Assembly (NCBI GenBank): GCA_013396995.1
Contig: VWZP01008548.1
Coordinates: 1,178,001-1,242,000 of the forward strand
Direction: 5' to 3'
Length of the DNA stretch: 64,000 nucleotides
Source: Dicaeum eximium
Taxonomy: Eukaryota; Chordata; Aves; Passeriformes; Dicaeidae
Below, piece after piece: positions 46,404 to 59,571 of the stretch. The notes under the pieces were generated by a model that saw only the letters and a program-made list of their open reading frames with translations, was not told the origin of the DNA and ran no database searches. The position numbers and the translations under genes were made by a program. Numbering within the stretch: position 1 is the first letter of the stretch; every line of letters begins with the position of its first letter.

Positions 46404-48747
46404 TTAGAAATTGAAGATATGGGAAATATGATATCACAGATCTGAAAGAAATATGCTTTAGAACACATTGAACCAAAACCACTCCTTTCTTAGTGAGCAA
46501 ATTAAAATGCAGGCTTTAGCCAACAATATCACTGTGACTTAGGAAAACATCCTGATCAGGAAAAAAATTTGCATTATCTCAACTTGAAGAACACTAGATG
46601 TCCATAGCTCCTTATATTTAAATATATGACTATGTGTTTAGGGAGATCACAAAAATTACAAACTAAATATCTAAATCTAGAATTTATCTTCAGGTATTTC
46701 TGCCATGGCTTCAATCCAAACTTTTCCTCATCCTTATCTGATCTTTCATTTTGAGAGAAGTAAGAGATAAGGAAGTCCTGTAAAACGTTGAACTAAGTAC
46801 ACAATTTGGAATTTTAATTTTGTCAGATATTTTTATTTTTGTAATTTACAAGGTATATTCTAGTGCAAGTTTATCTATGCACTCATAACAAAATATCAGA
46901 TTATCATTCCTGTGGATAAATAAAAATAAAATTATTAATAAATGTTATTCATGTTGGACAGAGTGACAAAAACTCTGCTTGAAAATCCCTACTCAATCAT
47001 TACACTGGAAACGTTTGGAAGAATGAAGAATCAATAGTTTCATTTAGCAGTTTAACTACAAACATTATTAAAAGGGCAGTTGTGGTTATTTTTTTTTCTT
47101 TTTGATAACAGATTATTGATTAATTTTGAGTGAATTAGAGCATGATGGACTCATTGTGGTGTCTGTCTGACTCATTCACAGTTCATTCCTGCAACCACTA
47201 TTCGCTTTAAGAAATCTTCATTTATGGGTGACTTTGGCTTTCATGTGTATATTTTGGGCTGTTTTACGTTTGTAACAAGCATAACCTTGGGCAGTTTGAA
47301 AAGACACTATTTCTTGCATGAAAACTATCTTCTTGCCTTAGTACTTTGATTCTAAAATTACAGGTACAGTAAAGTATTTGATTCCTTTCTCTTTCTCCAT
47401 TAATAGAAAATTACTCTTACTGCATCTATTTTCCATTCCTTAATTATTTATGAAAAAATAAAAGTCAACAGCTGAAAATAAGTCTCTGAAATGGCAATAA
47501 AAAAGTTCTTTAAAATAGACGTATAGTTAAATTCTGGTTTTCCAGAATCAAAAGTTCATAGACTTATCGTGGATATTAAACCAAGAGGGATCTATGAAAT
47601 AACTTTTTCCTCAGATGCACGGAAATCAATTCTTGTCCTCTATTAGTCTGAGCTTTACAACATCTGAATTTAAATCATGGATAGACCTGTGGAGGCATAA
47701 AAACACAGATTCAGTCAGCACATTTCATGCATTTAGTCTGGAATTCATTTGTTTCATCTTTAAATATTTACAAAAGAGACATGTATATTTGTCTTCCTGG
47801 ATTTTTTTTATGGTGAAGAGAGAAAAATAGACACTTGAAGGGAACAATTAATCTGAAAATGTTAAGTGTCTGCTTTATGATCAAGTGAATAATTTCCCTA
47901 GATGAGCCTGTTTCTCTCCGCTGATTATAAAGACAGTCTAAACATCTAACTCAGATGGAGAGATCTGCACCACAGATGCCTATGTTTGATCAGATGATCT
48001 CATTTTCCAGGTGCTTCTTTCACAAAGTCTGCTCTCTACAGTCCTGATAAATTGTTAACTTTCTGAATAGTTCCTGTCTTAGTTTGAATCTTGGCTAGCA
48101 TTTTCTTAGTACAGGTGGCTTGTAAGTAAAAGTCAAAGATCATTTCTACCAAGCAATTTAATACAAACTACTAACATTTCCAGAGAGTAAAAAGAGTTTA
48201 ACACTGTGCATGTGCAACAATCTGCACTGATTCCTGTGTCAGAGGGTAGTTTAACTTACAGGATCTAGTCCACGTGGCAGTGATTTCCACACTTCCTACA
48301 AGCAACAATTCTGAACAAGTTATACACACAGAAATCATATCTTACTCTCCATATTGATCTCAGTCTAAATATTTTCATTCCACATAGCCACAATCAGTGC
48401 TAGCAGGCCTGAGAGTTTGGGACACATATCCTGTGGTTGCCATTAACAATGTAAAAATTGTATTCCAGAGCTCCATTTAAACCTCTGTTTAGATCTCTAT
48501 CCATTTGCATACAGTAATGGTCATATAACAAGAAAGTATAAAATGTAGCGACAATTTTCATTTGGCATATCTTTCCTGTCTCCTTCTCTGGTCATTTTAG
48601 TGATTACAGCATTCTCAAAACTTTCATTCAAATCTCTTGCATACTCACAGGGACAGTTAGGAAGTTTCCACAACCTTGACTTTAATCCAGTCAAGCTCTC
48701 CTGTACTTTGGGGATACTGTAGTGTTGATTTATAGATTCCTTCTGCA

Positions 48748-48857
48748 GAATCATATAATTAGAGAATGTTTTGGGTTGAAAGGGACCTTAAAGATCATCT
48801 AGTTCCAGCTTCCCTGCCATAGGTAGGGACACCTGCCGCTACATCAGGCTGCAAAGC
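48748..48857 (-). repeat. CR1 LINE 3' terminus (antisense)
   Basis: The reverse-complement CR1 end is plain: 'gaatcatataattagagaat', 'gttttgggttgaaagggacc', 'ttaaagatcatctagttcca' and 'cctgccataggtagggacac'. The copy is 5'-truncated after about 110 bp and well preserved. Confidence 0.94.
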
Positions 48858-51800
48858 ATCAACAGATCTTTGTTTTAACAGAAACACAGTAAGTGTACTA
48901 ACACTATTCAACAGTCATACAGGGAACAAGACAAATTATTCCAACAAAGCACACTTGAAAAACTGTGACTAGCAGCACTGGACACTGAAACAGCCTCCAT
49001 GCTTTAGAGGATAAAAAATAATGTGTGTGACACTTAAAGAAATGCAGGACACTGAAATATTACAGGAAAAATCATCTACCCCATGCCCGGACTGCATGCA
49101 AGGCACTATTTTCTATTTATAGGTATCCTGAATTTCAATCATATTATCTGCTACCTGCTGAGTCTGGCAACATATCTAATTTCATGTTGAGCCACCTGAC
49201 TGCTTTTTCTCTAAAAAACATTTTCCAGGCTTATTGTCAGTGACCTAGCAAAGGTTAGCCATAAATCTTTTTCTCAGCAAGGGTGCTGATAGTTTAAGAG
49301 CTTCCCTAATAAGCAGTGCAATATTTCTGGGCTTATAACCTGAACAGCATGAACTATCATGTCTTTCTTTTATTTAGATAGGGCTCTGTAAATCCAACAG
49401 GTTAGTGAAAAGATTTGCAGATTTTTTGTATATCTGTGTCTGATACACTATTTGTTTTATTTGTGCTTATTCAGTCATGTTTTGCTGTTACTGATGAATA
49501 GTCATTCATACTACCTAGTCATACCATCTGCTTCACTGGCTTTTCTGTAAGTAAACTAGAATGAATATTTCTTAAATACAGGCTCGTCTTGTTTAAAATA
49601 ATGAAAATCAAACTTTTCAGTCATGAATGTGATATAATTTGTTTAATTTATTTAAGAATATGCTAGATATTATTTGGGAGATAAAGCAATTATTAAAAAA
49701 AAAAGAAATTCTTTAAGAAAAAAAACCCCCTAGGATTCATTTTCCTACACTTACCTTAGCTTTCATCTGTTTCACCATGTCACTGTATTAGACATTAGGA
49801 CGTGTCCACTTTGTTCTCATTTAAGATAATTGTGCTTGCTTGGAATTACTGCTTTTTTAAATCCACCACATTATTTACAGCCAAAGAGTGCTTTTTTTAG
49901 TCTGTCAGGAAACTACTCTTACCATACTTTAATGGTGATCCTGATGAAGGGTCTGATAATAAAACAACAGTGAAAATTCAAACCATGAAAGTCTGTGCTA
50001 ATGTATTTCTTAAAATGCTGTGGGGTTTTGACCACTTGTAGACTCCTGTGGGAGGAAAAGGATTGGAAGTCCATTATATTTTGATCCATGTCCTTTCATG
50101 GCCATCAAATACCTCAGACTTTAGTTGCAAACGAGTGTCTTTTATGGTGTCCCATTTACCAAAAAGCAGAATGGAATCCTTCCAAGCTTGTAATCAAAAG
50201 AAAACAAACTTAAATATTATGTCTTTTTCAGAGCGTAAGATGTTCACATAATATTTCGAAGATATGAGATAAAAATATGACATTAAAAAGAAAGATAAAT
50301 ATGACAAAAAATATGGAAATCTATTGCTTTTAGCTACGTACATTTGGAATCCACCAAGCTTTCAATTTTTCTTATAAAAGATAGCCTGGAACTGATATAA
50401 TTGTAAATAAGACAAGGATCTGATCTGGTTTTGATTTTATTTCTGTCACAAAACTCTGAGTAATATATTAATTTAGAACACAAGCCATTGTAAAAGCTGT
50501 TCTCAACAGCATTGCTCCTGGAAAAGTTAAATGGAAAGATACAAAGCTTGACCCTACCTGTTATGGATAAATGAAAACATATGGTTTCAACATTCAATTG
50601 CTAAAGTTCATTAAATTCACAACCAGAGACTACATTAAAATACTCAACATATTTTCTCATGAGGATATTAATGAATGCTAGATAGTATGGCATGATGTGT
50701 AAGATCCACATAAAGTATACATACCATATTGCTCAAAAAGTGTAAGCAGAAAATGATGAGCAGACAGTATGAAAGAACATATCCTCTTTTAGATGTAGAT
50801 CCACTCCTGTGGTACAAAGATATAATTTCTACTTAGGACTGTTTCAGTAGTGTAACACGCCACAAAAGTCACCTTCTTGGCAATCAACTGTCATTATTCA
50901 CGTTATCCTCTCAGAGAGAATGAATAAATTGGAATAATTATATGGATCCAAATAATTTCCAATTAGAAAAAAAAGTGCAGGCATCAAATAGTTTGTCTTT
51001 TTTTTTCTATTATTATTATTTTTCCAATAATTTTTATAACCAAAATATTTGAATGCACTATAGAAGGCAGATTCATATGCACTTACTTTCTGTGCTAGTC
51101 ATATACAGAATGCATCAAAAAGAGGAGACAGTGTTGCAGTAAATTTATGAGTGTTCAAAAGATCATCAAATTTCCTCACTACAGCAACTGTGCCATAACA
51201 AAAAATAGCAAGAGTTCTGAAACTTTGGGAAATATTTGGATTTTATCTTTAAGAAAGCCTGGGGAGCCAAGTCTTCCTCCATTAATTCGAATCACAAAAT
51301 TTCAGAAGTTTGGCTGTCTTGCTGCTTGTCACTACTCATATTCCCATTTTCATGGAAACTGCTGTTCTACTGACTGAAAAATGGGATAAGGTGCTTTAAC
51401 ATAATTGCTACTTTACACCAGCCTGTTTTGCTTTTATGTTCAAAATGGAGATTATTTCAAAGTACCATTTTCCATATTCATCTTGCTGACATGAGTTTCT
51501 ATGGAAACAGGAAAAAAGTAATAGCTAAGTCCCAGGAACTCCTGTTCAACTCAGTGACTAAACGTAAAAGAATTCCACTCTGAGCATAAAGAGAAAACCA
51601 ATTCAAATTCTGTTCTATAATGGCTAATAAGGTTTTGTTCAGGAATTATTTGAAGAGAATGAAGAAATTTTTTTCACTATGGTACTCTGGAGAGTTTATT
51701 AACAGTAATAAACATTTAGACATACTTTTTATGGAGTTATTAGTTTTCACTCAGTACTATGTAAAATATGTTAATCTGGGGCATGTTTCTGTTTAGAATT

Positions 51801-52351
51801 AAATTTTAAAAAAAAGAAAATACCAAAAACCCAAACCAAAAAGACATAGCAAGTGTCTACCCTGACCTTATAAAGAAACTTTCTTTTTCTTCAGGTAATC
51901 AACTAGTTGCACAAGACTTAGTGACTGAAATCTAGCATGGTCCACTAAAAATTAGGCAGTGACCTTTTTCATTTCCAGCTTTCCCGAGAGAAAATAAAAA
52001 TTTGGTTTCAATTAAATCTGTAAATATACATGTAAGAGAATTAGGTTTACTTGCTTTTTTGATTAATCATAAAATGTATTTGTTTGAAGAGCTTTTTTAA
52101 TTTTGTGAATTTATTTGTAGTACAACACATTGAATTATTTAAAGATGCTTGAAACAAAACATGGCTGTAGTTTTGCTATAGTTAAATATTACATCCAAGT
52201 GTTAATCCATTTCTGATCTCAACTTCACCGAAATTAGTTGAAAATCTCTCATGGATAAACTTTATCAACTCACTCCAGTGCTGAACCAGAATGACCCACA
52301 AGGAATTCACAAGTTTCACTGCTGACCATTTTCAGTACAATTTAATGCAAT
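48858..52351. other. Unique non-coding DNA
   Basis: AT-rich, with short A and T tracts (for example 49695-49707 and 50998-51022) and a brief ATT repeat. No exon or transposon was recognised. Confidence 0.5.
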
Positions 52352-52992
52352 ATCACGGATTTAGAGAATGGTTTGGTTTGGAAGGCACGTTGATCACCTA
52401 GTTCCAAGCCCCTTGCTATAGGCAGGGATGTGACCCATGGGATCAGGTTCCTCAGAGCTGCATCCAGTCTGGCCTTGAACACTTCTAGGGATGGGGCATC
52501 ACAACTTTGCTGTGCAGCCTGTTCCAGCACTTCACCACCCTCACAGTAAATAATTTTGCCCTTATACCTAGTCTAAATCTACTGTCTATCAGTTTTTATT
52601 ACCTGCCCTTGTAAAAAATTCCTCTATATATTTCTTAGTTTCCCTTCAGTTGCTGTAAGGCCACAATTAGGTCACACCAAAGCCTTTTCATCTCCAGGCT
52701 CAAACATTCCAATTCTTTTAACCTTTCCTGACAGGAGAGGTGCTACATCTCTCTGACCAGCTTGGTGGCCCTTGTCTTGACTTGCTCTAACAGGTCCATG
52801 CCCTTCCTGTGCTGGGACCCCAGAGCTGATGCAGCCCTGCAGGTGGGCTCTTGCCAGGGGCAAAATCCCCTCCCTGTCCCTGCTGCCCACACTGCTTTGG
52901 ATGCAGCCCAGGACACGTTTGTCTCTCTGGGCTGCAAGTACACACTTCCATCCATGTCCAGGCTCTCACCCACTAACAATCTTCTCATCAAG
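52352..52992 (-). repeat. CR1 LINE fragment, about 640 bp (antisense)
   Basis: This is the longest CR1 copy here. From the 3' terminus at 52352 the blocks run in order: 'ggtttggtttggaaggcacg', 'ttgatcacctagttccaa', 'ccagtctggccttgaacact', 'tctagggatggggcatcac', 'cttttcatctccaggctcaa', 'gaccagcttggtggccct', 'gctgggaccccagagctgat', 'gccctgcaggtgggctc' and 'atcttctcatcaag'. The 5' part reaches the end of the former reverse-transcriptase ORF. Several 60-93 codon frames on both strands at 52672-53043 come from this GC-richer CR1 segment and are not genes. Confidence 0.95.
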
Positions 52993-55110
52993 ATCAATAT
53001 GTTTGCTATTTTTTTTTTAATCATGCAGAAAGAGTGGCTTTGAAATGTACGTCATTAAAATATTCAAAACCTTTTTTTTTTCCAACCATATTGTCATTCA
53101 GTCTTAGGAAAACCTATAATTTTCAATCTTTGATTTTATACAGAAGTCTGCTCTATTTGTCAACTGTCTCTGTAGTGATACAGAGCAAACACAAATATAT
53201 GTAATTATGTTATATATAAAGCTGTTCAAGGCATACTGATTTGCAGACAAAATTAAAAGCAGATATGTCTAACTGAGAGCCCATCTGTGTATCCCTATGA
53301 ATGGATTGACAAGGGTGCAATTTTTCTCCTTGTTTTTTTTGTAATTGGCTAATATTTTAACAGCTGAAAGAATTAATATTTGTCTAAATTAAGCAAATTA
53401 CATTTTTAGCTGTCATTTGTGTAAATTGCCAGAAACACAGCAAAAGAAACATTATATACAATGGTATAAAGATTAATAAAAATTAGAGGTGAAATTATGG
53501 CTAATAATTTCACTGAAAAAACTTACCTTGGTTTCTCTAGGGATAGTGTTTTAGTCAAGGAATATAAAGAAATGTTCTTATTCCAGAAATGTCTGTTACT
53601 ATTTATAACAAAGCAGCAGCTCCATACCTCCTTTCTGAGAAACTAGGCCTACTCCACAGATTGGTGTTCTCGTATATATTATATAAATAAGAATAATTAA
53701 TAATTCAAGAGAATTATTAATGCTTCTTGTGATATTGTATGTTTTAAAAGTGGTTGTAAGTGCTTTATTTTTCAGTCTGAGAGTAGATGTGTACAATCTG
53801 CACCGAAGGACAGTGCTCACAAAAAAGGAGATGGTACCAACTCACTTGAGCTAAGATTTTCCTTTTGGGATTAATCTCACAGCAATGTCTGGAAGACATT
53901 TTGCCATAATGACATGCAAGTGAAAGGTAGCTGGCAGTCCTCATCATCTTTCACCAGCATTCTTTAATTAGCTGATTTGTTGTTATATAACTGGTCTTAT
54001 TACAACTATTTTATGAACAGGGACCATTAAATCAATGGTATGAGAAGCTAATATGACTGTGTTAGCATCAAATTAAAAATATCCCCTTTCAAAAATAAGT
54101 AAGTGAATAAATAAATAAAGCCCAGAATACATTAAAACTGTTTGCTCTTGAGGCAGAAGTTTACTCTGTCACATTGTAAGGAAATACTGGCACTCTCAAC
54201 ACAGCTGAAGGAATATTTCTTACTGTCAGACCACACTAAGGATGAAATAATGCACAGGCTTGGTTTCAATATCTTGGTAAGTCAATGACTTCCCTGATTG
54301 CAATTTACTTCTGCATTTGCAATTTAGGGATGAGATCCAGAAAGATCAAATAATTTTAAAAATACACATCTACTTTTCCTATGGTCTTTCTGACCTACAG
54401 CAAGAGGAAATGGAGGTTTTAAAATTGCATTCACAAGTTTGAAGCTAGCATGTCATCTGGACAGCATATTAAAAATACAGTGCAGAATTCAGTCTGTCTT
54501 TGCTACAATTCTGATTCCCCATACTTAAACTTTCATCTTTGCCAGGTCTTGGGACTGTCACACTCCAGCTTGTCCATACTGTCGGGGCATACTGGGCATA
54601 CTGGACATACTGCTTTCTGCAGTCACAAAACAAGCTGCAATTTTGCATCCTTACACATTAATCATAACTGGAAACATTGTCCACGATTCTCCCAGATGGA
54701 AACAGGTAGAATTTGTCTGGCTTACAGATGTTTAGTGTATGCATCTATTTTTATGGACACTTATGTATACAGTTAATTAGCATAGAAGTGGCTTGTACTC
54801 AGTGGAAAGGAAGACTGCATGAGACTTAGCAGCATAGGTAGATTTAGTCCAAAAAATGTGTGGATAAAATTTCCTGCTGACAGGGGTTGCTTCTTGCCTT
54901 AGTAAGGCGAGTTCTGTTCTTGGATACTTGCCATTGTGTAAAAGAAACCAGAAAGGACTAAAAGCAGAAAAAAGAAAAGGTTGTAAATTCAATCAGTGTT
55001 GAATACATCCATAAAATACTTATATTCAAGATCAGGCTTCTTGGAGGCACCCAATTTTCTAATTGTACTCTGAACCTTCAGAAAAAGCTTAGTTCAATTT
55101 TAGAGATTTT

Positions 55111-55114
<4 letters not shown>
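52993..55114. other. Unique non-coding DNA
   Basis: It contains an AT-rich hairpin (53689-53728) and a three-copy 9-bp repeat ('gggcatactgggcatact' type) at 54586-54611, where a 108-codon frame happens to be open. No domain or gene structure was seen. Confidence 0.45.
53689..53728. other. AT-rich hairpin
   Basis: Arms attaataattc (53696-53706) and gaattattaat (53711-53721) are perfect with a 4-nt loop. A further 5 bp (aagaa with ttctt) pair beyond a two-base mismatch. Confidence 0.7.

Positions 55115-55149
<35 letters not shown>
55115..55149. repeat. Uninterrupted poly-T of 35 bases
   Basis: A pure T run, much longer than any other homopolymer in the window. It could be the tail of an antisense retroposed copy, but no recognisable retroposed gene or AATAAA complement follows within about 30 bp. 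Confidence 0.9.
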
Positions 55150-55150
<1 letters not shown>

Positions 55151-58100
55151 AGAAGAGCAGCTTTGTTTTTGTAAATGTAAGTTCCTGCTTGTGATCTTTC
55201 CACAGCTGAACAAGGAACTCATTCCCATTTTGTGTTTTCTCTGCATCAAGTATAAAGATTAAATTTTTCCAGTAAATGTCACCCTATGACTGAGTGCAAA
55301 TTTAGAGACAGTGTGATTGATCAGTGACTTTGACCTTAAGAAAGGATTCACAAATAGGTTTATAAGACAGAGTGGACATAACTTGCACTTATGACCTTGC
55401 AGAAGTAAATTTTTTAAAGTTTGTAGCACTCAGACTGCACTAAGTTCTGTCTCTATCATGCTGCTTCAGTGTCAGACTTTCCAAGATTACAGTGTGGTTC
55501 TTACAAAGAAAATAAATTTTTGCTATGTGCAACTCAAAATTAGTTTCTTTCTGTTATATGCAAACTAGAAAGATTTCTGCTGCTAGCAACTACTTCTCTG
55601 ATGTTATATTTCTGCCTCCTTATTCACCAAGGTGTTTCTGTACCTTTTTTTCTTCCTATGTCTGCTTTGCATGAGGAAGACAGTATCAATAAAATCATTT
55701 GAGAAAAATCAAAACAAAATCTATTTATCCCAGAAGTGATTTCTAAAAAATATTCATGCTATTCTGACTAACTGGATTGGATGGGGTACTTTTGCTTTCT
55801 TTTGATTTTAAAACCTATAAAAATACCCCAAACCCTGTATTTCCTTTGAGAATAGCATTTATTCTGGTGTGATTTCAGTTTGTTTTGGGAACAACCTCTA
55901 CTTAATATTGTAGCTCACACCCCTTTATTTTAGCCCTACTTCTTAAAAAGAATGACCAATAAAAAATAGTAATTAAAAAAATATCTGTAGAATTAAAATT
56001 CCTAGTACTTTTAGAAACTTAGAAATCTTAGTAGTATAAGCTGCTTTAGCCTTAAAAATCAGGAGGCTTAAACTCCAAATCAGTTTGAATTCTCTGAGCC
56101 AATCTTTGTCTGTTAGAAAAAAAAATTAACAGAGGCACAAACTAGATAACAGCCTTTTATGGGGTACAGAAATTAAAGTAACAGAATTACCTTTCAAAGA
56201 GATCTCCAGGGCTTTAATGTAAAAATAGCTATTATTTTATTAGACAAGGCTCTAATCCACAGTCTGTTCAGCTGTACTCCAGACTTCTATAAGATAATCA
56301 ATGCCTTCACTGGAGAGTAGCGTGGTTAAAAAAAACCCAATATCTTTGGAGAAGCTGGGGAGCCATCTTGTGGTGATTTGATTTAACCCTCAAAAGAAAG
56401 GAGTCAAGTTTGCATGAAATTGTTTCATTTTCAGTTCAATTAAAGCTTCTGATTGCAGATGCAGACATTTTTGGCTGGAAATGTATTTTTTTCTTTTTCC
56501 ATACTTCTCCATTGTTTAGACATGTCTGTCTAGGAAAAAGGTAAAGGGAAAGAAAAAATAATAAAACAGGCTGTGTTTCCACCAAAATTTGTTTTGAAAA
56601 GCTAATATAACCCATTGTGCTATCTATAACAGAATGATTTTTACCAGATGCCTTTTCTTCAGAAATATAGTATCATTAAGTAAGAGAATGTTATAAGGGA
56701 TAAAAAAAGAAGGTTTTTGGACAGAAAAATTTACAGATCTTGGTTTTTACATCACACACTTCAGTGATTTTTTAAAATAATTTTTTCTTGTCATGCAAAC
56801 ACAGTAACTTTTCTGCATAGAAAGACTTCAATAAAAAGTTGAATGTGTGTGTTTATACTGAAGACTACACAAAGACTTGGAGTTAGGAAACTTAGATTCT
56901 CTATGGAATGGCTTTTGCAAGTATACCAAGAATCTTCTTTAGAAATTCTAAAAGTAACTGGGTAAAAAAAAAAAATGTACATAGCTACTACATTTGAGGA
57001 ACCAGCTCTGCCTCAGCTGAACTGAAATAATTCAATATCAGTTCCTTGGATTATGTTTGGCTTGCTCCCTACTTGAGAAGACTAATTTAGTAGTATCTAG
57101 GTTTGGATTTACTAGCCTATATAAGCAGCAATTAACTTCATGAGTCAACATGCATGTCAGCACTTTCAATGCAAGTATTGCACTGAGAATTTTTGTTATA
57201 TTTGTAAGTTATATAAGGGCAATAGTTTTTCCTAGGTATTATTTCCTTGTATCTTAATCCAAGCAAAACACCTTGAACAATATTACAGAAGAGATAAAGG
57301 CTGCTTTTCAGCAGCTGCATTCCTATGAAATGATAAGCTCTTGAGTAGTGGCCATCAAAATGTGCTTTGCATCCAAGGATAACCATAAAACTTGTTTGTG
57401 TTGGTTTTCTGTTCTACCCATGCCTCATTTGGGCTTACTGTTGTTCTTATTTGTCCTTCCATTTCTTCTGCTTCTTACATTTATCTGCAGGCATCCCTAA
57501 GTAAAGGCAATATCACTGCCTGTGATAAGGAGTCAAATCAGACTGAAATGGTCTCAGAGCGTTTATCCAGGAACCAGGATTATTAATATTGACATTTTTA
57601 TTCCCTTCCATTTTCTCTCCTCAGCACTATTTGTAGGGTTTCCTCATTTCACATATTTTCAACTTTTGTCCTAGTTAAAAGAACCATTTCAAAATTTCTG
57701 CCCACATAGTGCAGTGGGCTTATTATTTAAATCTGTACTCAAATCTGCTAAGCCATTCCAGCATTTCCACAAGTACACATTCTGCTCACCTTTTCTGCAT
57801 GAATTTCATCCACACAATATAAATTTGAATCATTCTAAACCTCACCTCACTGTCAGAATTGGTTTTGCATGAAGGCATCTACACAGATATTCTAGATTTT
57901 CTTCCTAACATACTAAGACAGTCTGAAGTACTGTTCCTTTGGTTAATACATACTGCGATGCATAAGGTAAACTGCACATAAGGGCAAATTAATATTTCTT
58001 TCCCCATTTCCCCAAATTTGATTGCCTCATTTATTTATTTATTCCAAACCTCTTGCAAAGACATTCTATCTATTCTTTACAAATTACATGCCCGATATGG

Positions 58101-58898
58101 ACCATATTCAATTTTTCCAGTGCCCTGTCCAAATAACACATTGGAGGTGGTGAAGATGTAAAAGTTAGAATAAGTGAAGTACATATGATGGGAATCTGAA
58201 GTGATTTCCAGATTCTAGATCCAGATAGCCTTCCTCTCAGATGACCTGTGGTAACAAGATGCCTCAGACACCTAATGCAAGGAATCAGAACCTTCAGTTA
58301 TGCTGTGTTGCACATTGTGGAGATGATTTACACACATTTTATCCTTTATAGTCAGAAGACTCTGAAGAAAGTCTGTGGGAAGTATGTCTGCTTTGCTACT
58401 GAGTAGTCATTAGATGCATAGAACTTTTGAATAAGCAATCCTCAGGTATAAATCAGATATTAGGTTTTATTTCATTATCACACTAATGTTCAAATATTAC
58501 TGTCCTTGAAATATAAATGACTTAATAGGATTATGGCAGTTCTTCCCCTTTCTCACCCATCAGATGAATAGTATTTACAGCAAGAATATTATTTCCTGGC
58601 CTGATTAAGTTGAAATAGATCAGAAAATATTTTAATGAACCATATCTTTTTCTCCTTAAATATCAAGATGTTTCTCTGCAGTTTCCATGCAAAAATAGTA
58701 AACAAGTGCAATCTAGAATGAAAAAGAACATCATGTTGTGAAGGCCTTTGTAGTAATAGCAATAATTAAGAGAACTGAAGAGGAAAAGGATGGATGTTGG
58801 GAAGACCTGATTAGAGATGACAGAAACAGAAAAAAGAAATATCTGTATATGTATATGGAGAGAGGCATGGACTGATAGCACATCAGGAGTTAAAGTGA
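55150..58898. other. Mostly unique non-coding DNA
   Basis: AT-rich. Apart from the candidate exon at 57491-57586, no gene, RNA or repeat was recognised. Confidence 0.45.
57491..57586 (+). other. Candidate terminal coding exon, family unrecognised
   Basis: A long pyrimidine-rich tract (about 57435-57485) ends in 'ttatctgcag' at 57490, a textbook 3' splice site. A phase-0 frame follows from GCA at 57491 to TAA at 57584-57586, giving 31 residues: start ASLSKGNITACD, end SERLSRNQDY. The composition is hydrophilic and protein-like (Ser, Asn, Glu, Lys, an N-glycosylation-type NIT and NQT), unlike translation of the surrounding AT-rich DNA. The frame is also open upstream to an ATG at 57392, but there it is hydrophobic and reads through the pyrimidine tract. 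No AATAAA was found in the next kilobase, which weakens the terminal-exon idea. I do not recognise the protein, and no partner exon was found in the window. Confidence 0.2.
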
Positions 58899-58903
58899 AG
58901 AAA

Positions 58904-59566
58904 TGTAAAGACCAAGAGGTTTACCTATGAGAATAGGAAAGAGAAAGAAGCGTAAAGTTATGGAAAGAAAAAAAATTAAAGGAGCAAGCAAATGACATGA
59001 GAAAAGATGGAGATAACCCTTATTAATGGACACCAAAAAACAGCCAGTGAAAAAACATTTGTAAAAGCAAACACTACAGAAGTACATACAAACTTGGGCA
59101 CCAAGGTGAACATCTAAAATACTGAGAATGATGCCTAAGCTTTTTATATATTTTTCATGCATTTATAGCTCTGTAGATAAATAATGCATGGCCATAGCTC
59201 CAGTACTTTTCCTACCCCTTTTCTCCTAAACTTTAGAACAATAAGCTGACCTTCTAGACACATTCCTGAAACATTGTTTTGTCTTATTCCAAGTAGGGGA
59301 CCTACAATAAAATATAATAAGAGAACCCCTTGGATCTACTCCAAGGAGCTGACCCAGAGGTGGGTTAATGGGGCAACTGAATCTCCTATTGGATGTACCT
59401 GTTATATATTATGTTATAATTAATTAAGTTTCTAAAATTGTAGAAATCTGGTGCCAGGTGTGTCCATCACCACCAGAACAACTGGAATCTTCCAATAAAG
59501 GACTGCTTTTTACTTTCTATTCTAACTCTATTGCAAGGGATTTTTCTCTTTCGACTATACGCAACA
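58904..59566 (+). mobile_element. ERV LTR (ERVK-like) with a clear 3' end; 5' boundary uncertain
   Basis: The 3' part is typical of an avian retroviral LTR. There is a TATA-rich stretch near 59402-59412, then 'ggtgccaggtgtgtcc', and a polyadenylation signal AATAAA at 59494-59499. U5-like sequence follows ('ctgctttttactttctat', 'gcaagggatttttctctttc') up to '...acgcaaca' at 59566. The LTR character is convincing from about 59330. A candidate start at 58904 (tgtaaag) is preceded by agaaa (58899-58903), and the same pentamer follows the end (59567-59571). Because the DNA is A-rich this duplication could be fortuitous. No internal retroviral region adjoins on either side. Frames on the opposite strand at 58890-59162 are incidental. 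Confidence 0.6.
59494..59499 (+). promoter_or_regulatory. LTR polyadenylation signal
   Basis: AATAAA in 'cttccaataaaggactgc', 67 bp before the LTR end. This distance is normal for an LTR R-U5 segment. Confidence 0.65.
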
Positions 59567-59571
59567 AGAAA

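Larger units (their letters stand above)
42652..48747. other. Unique non-coding DNA with low-complexity and hairpin features
   Basis: AT-rich, with no gene recognised over about 6 kb. It includes a C run near 42816, the T/G tract at 43574-43670 and a hairpin at 46321-46403. A small three-copy 'ctgaaattttat' repeat lies near 45934-45972. The longest frames are 60-80 codons. Confidence 0.45.

Noticed and set aside
52672..53043. Several overlapping frames of 60-93 codons
   Set aside because: They fall in the long antisense CR1 copy and reflect its GC-rich composition.
54450..54776. Sense frame of 108 codons with a Gly-His-Thr repeat
   Set aside because: The repeat is just a three-copy 9-bp tandem DNA repeat; the rest is unremarkable.
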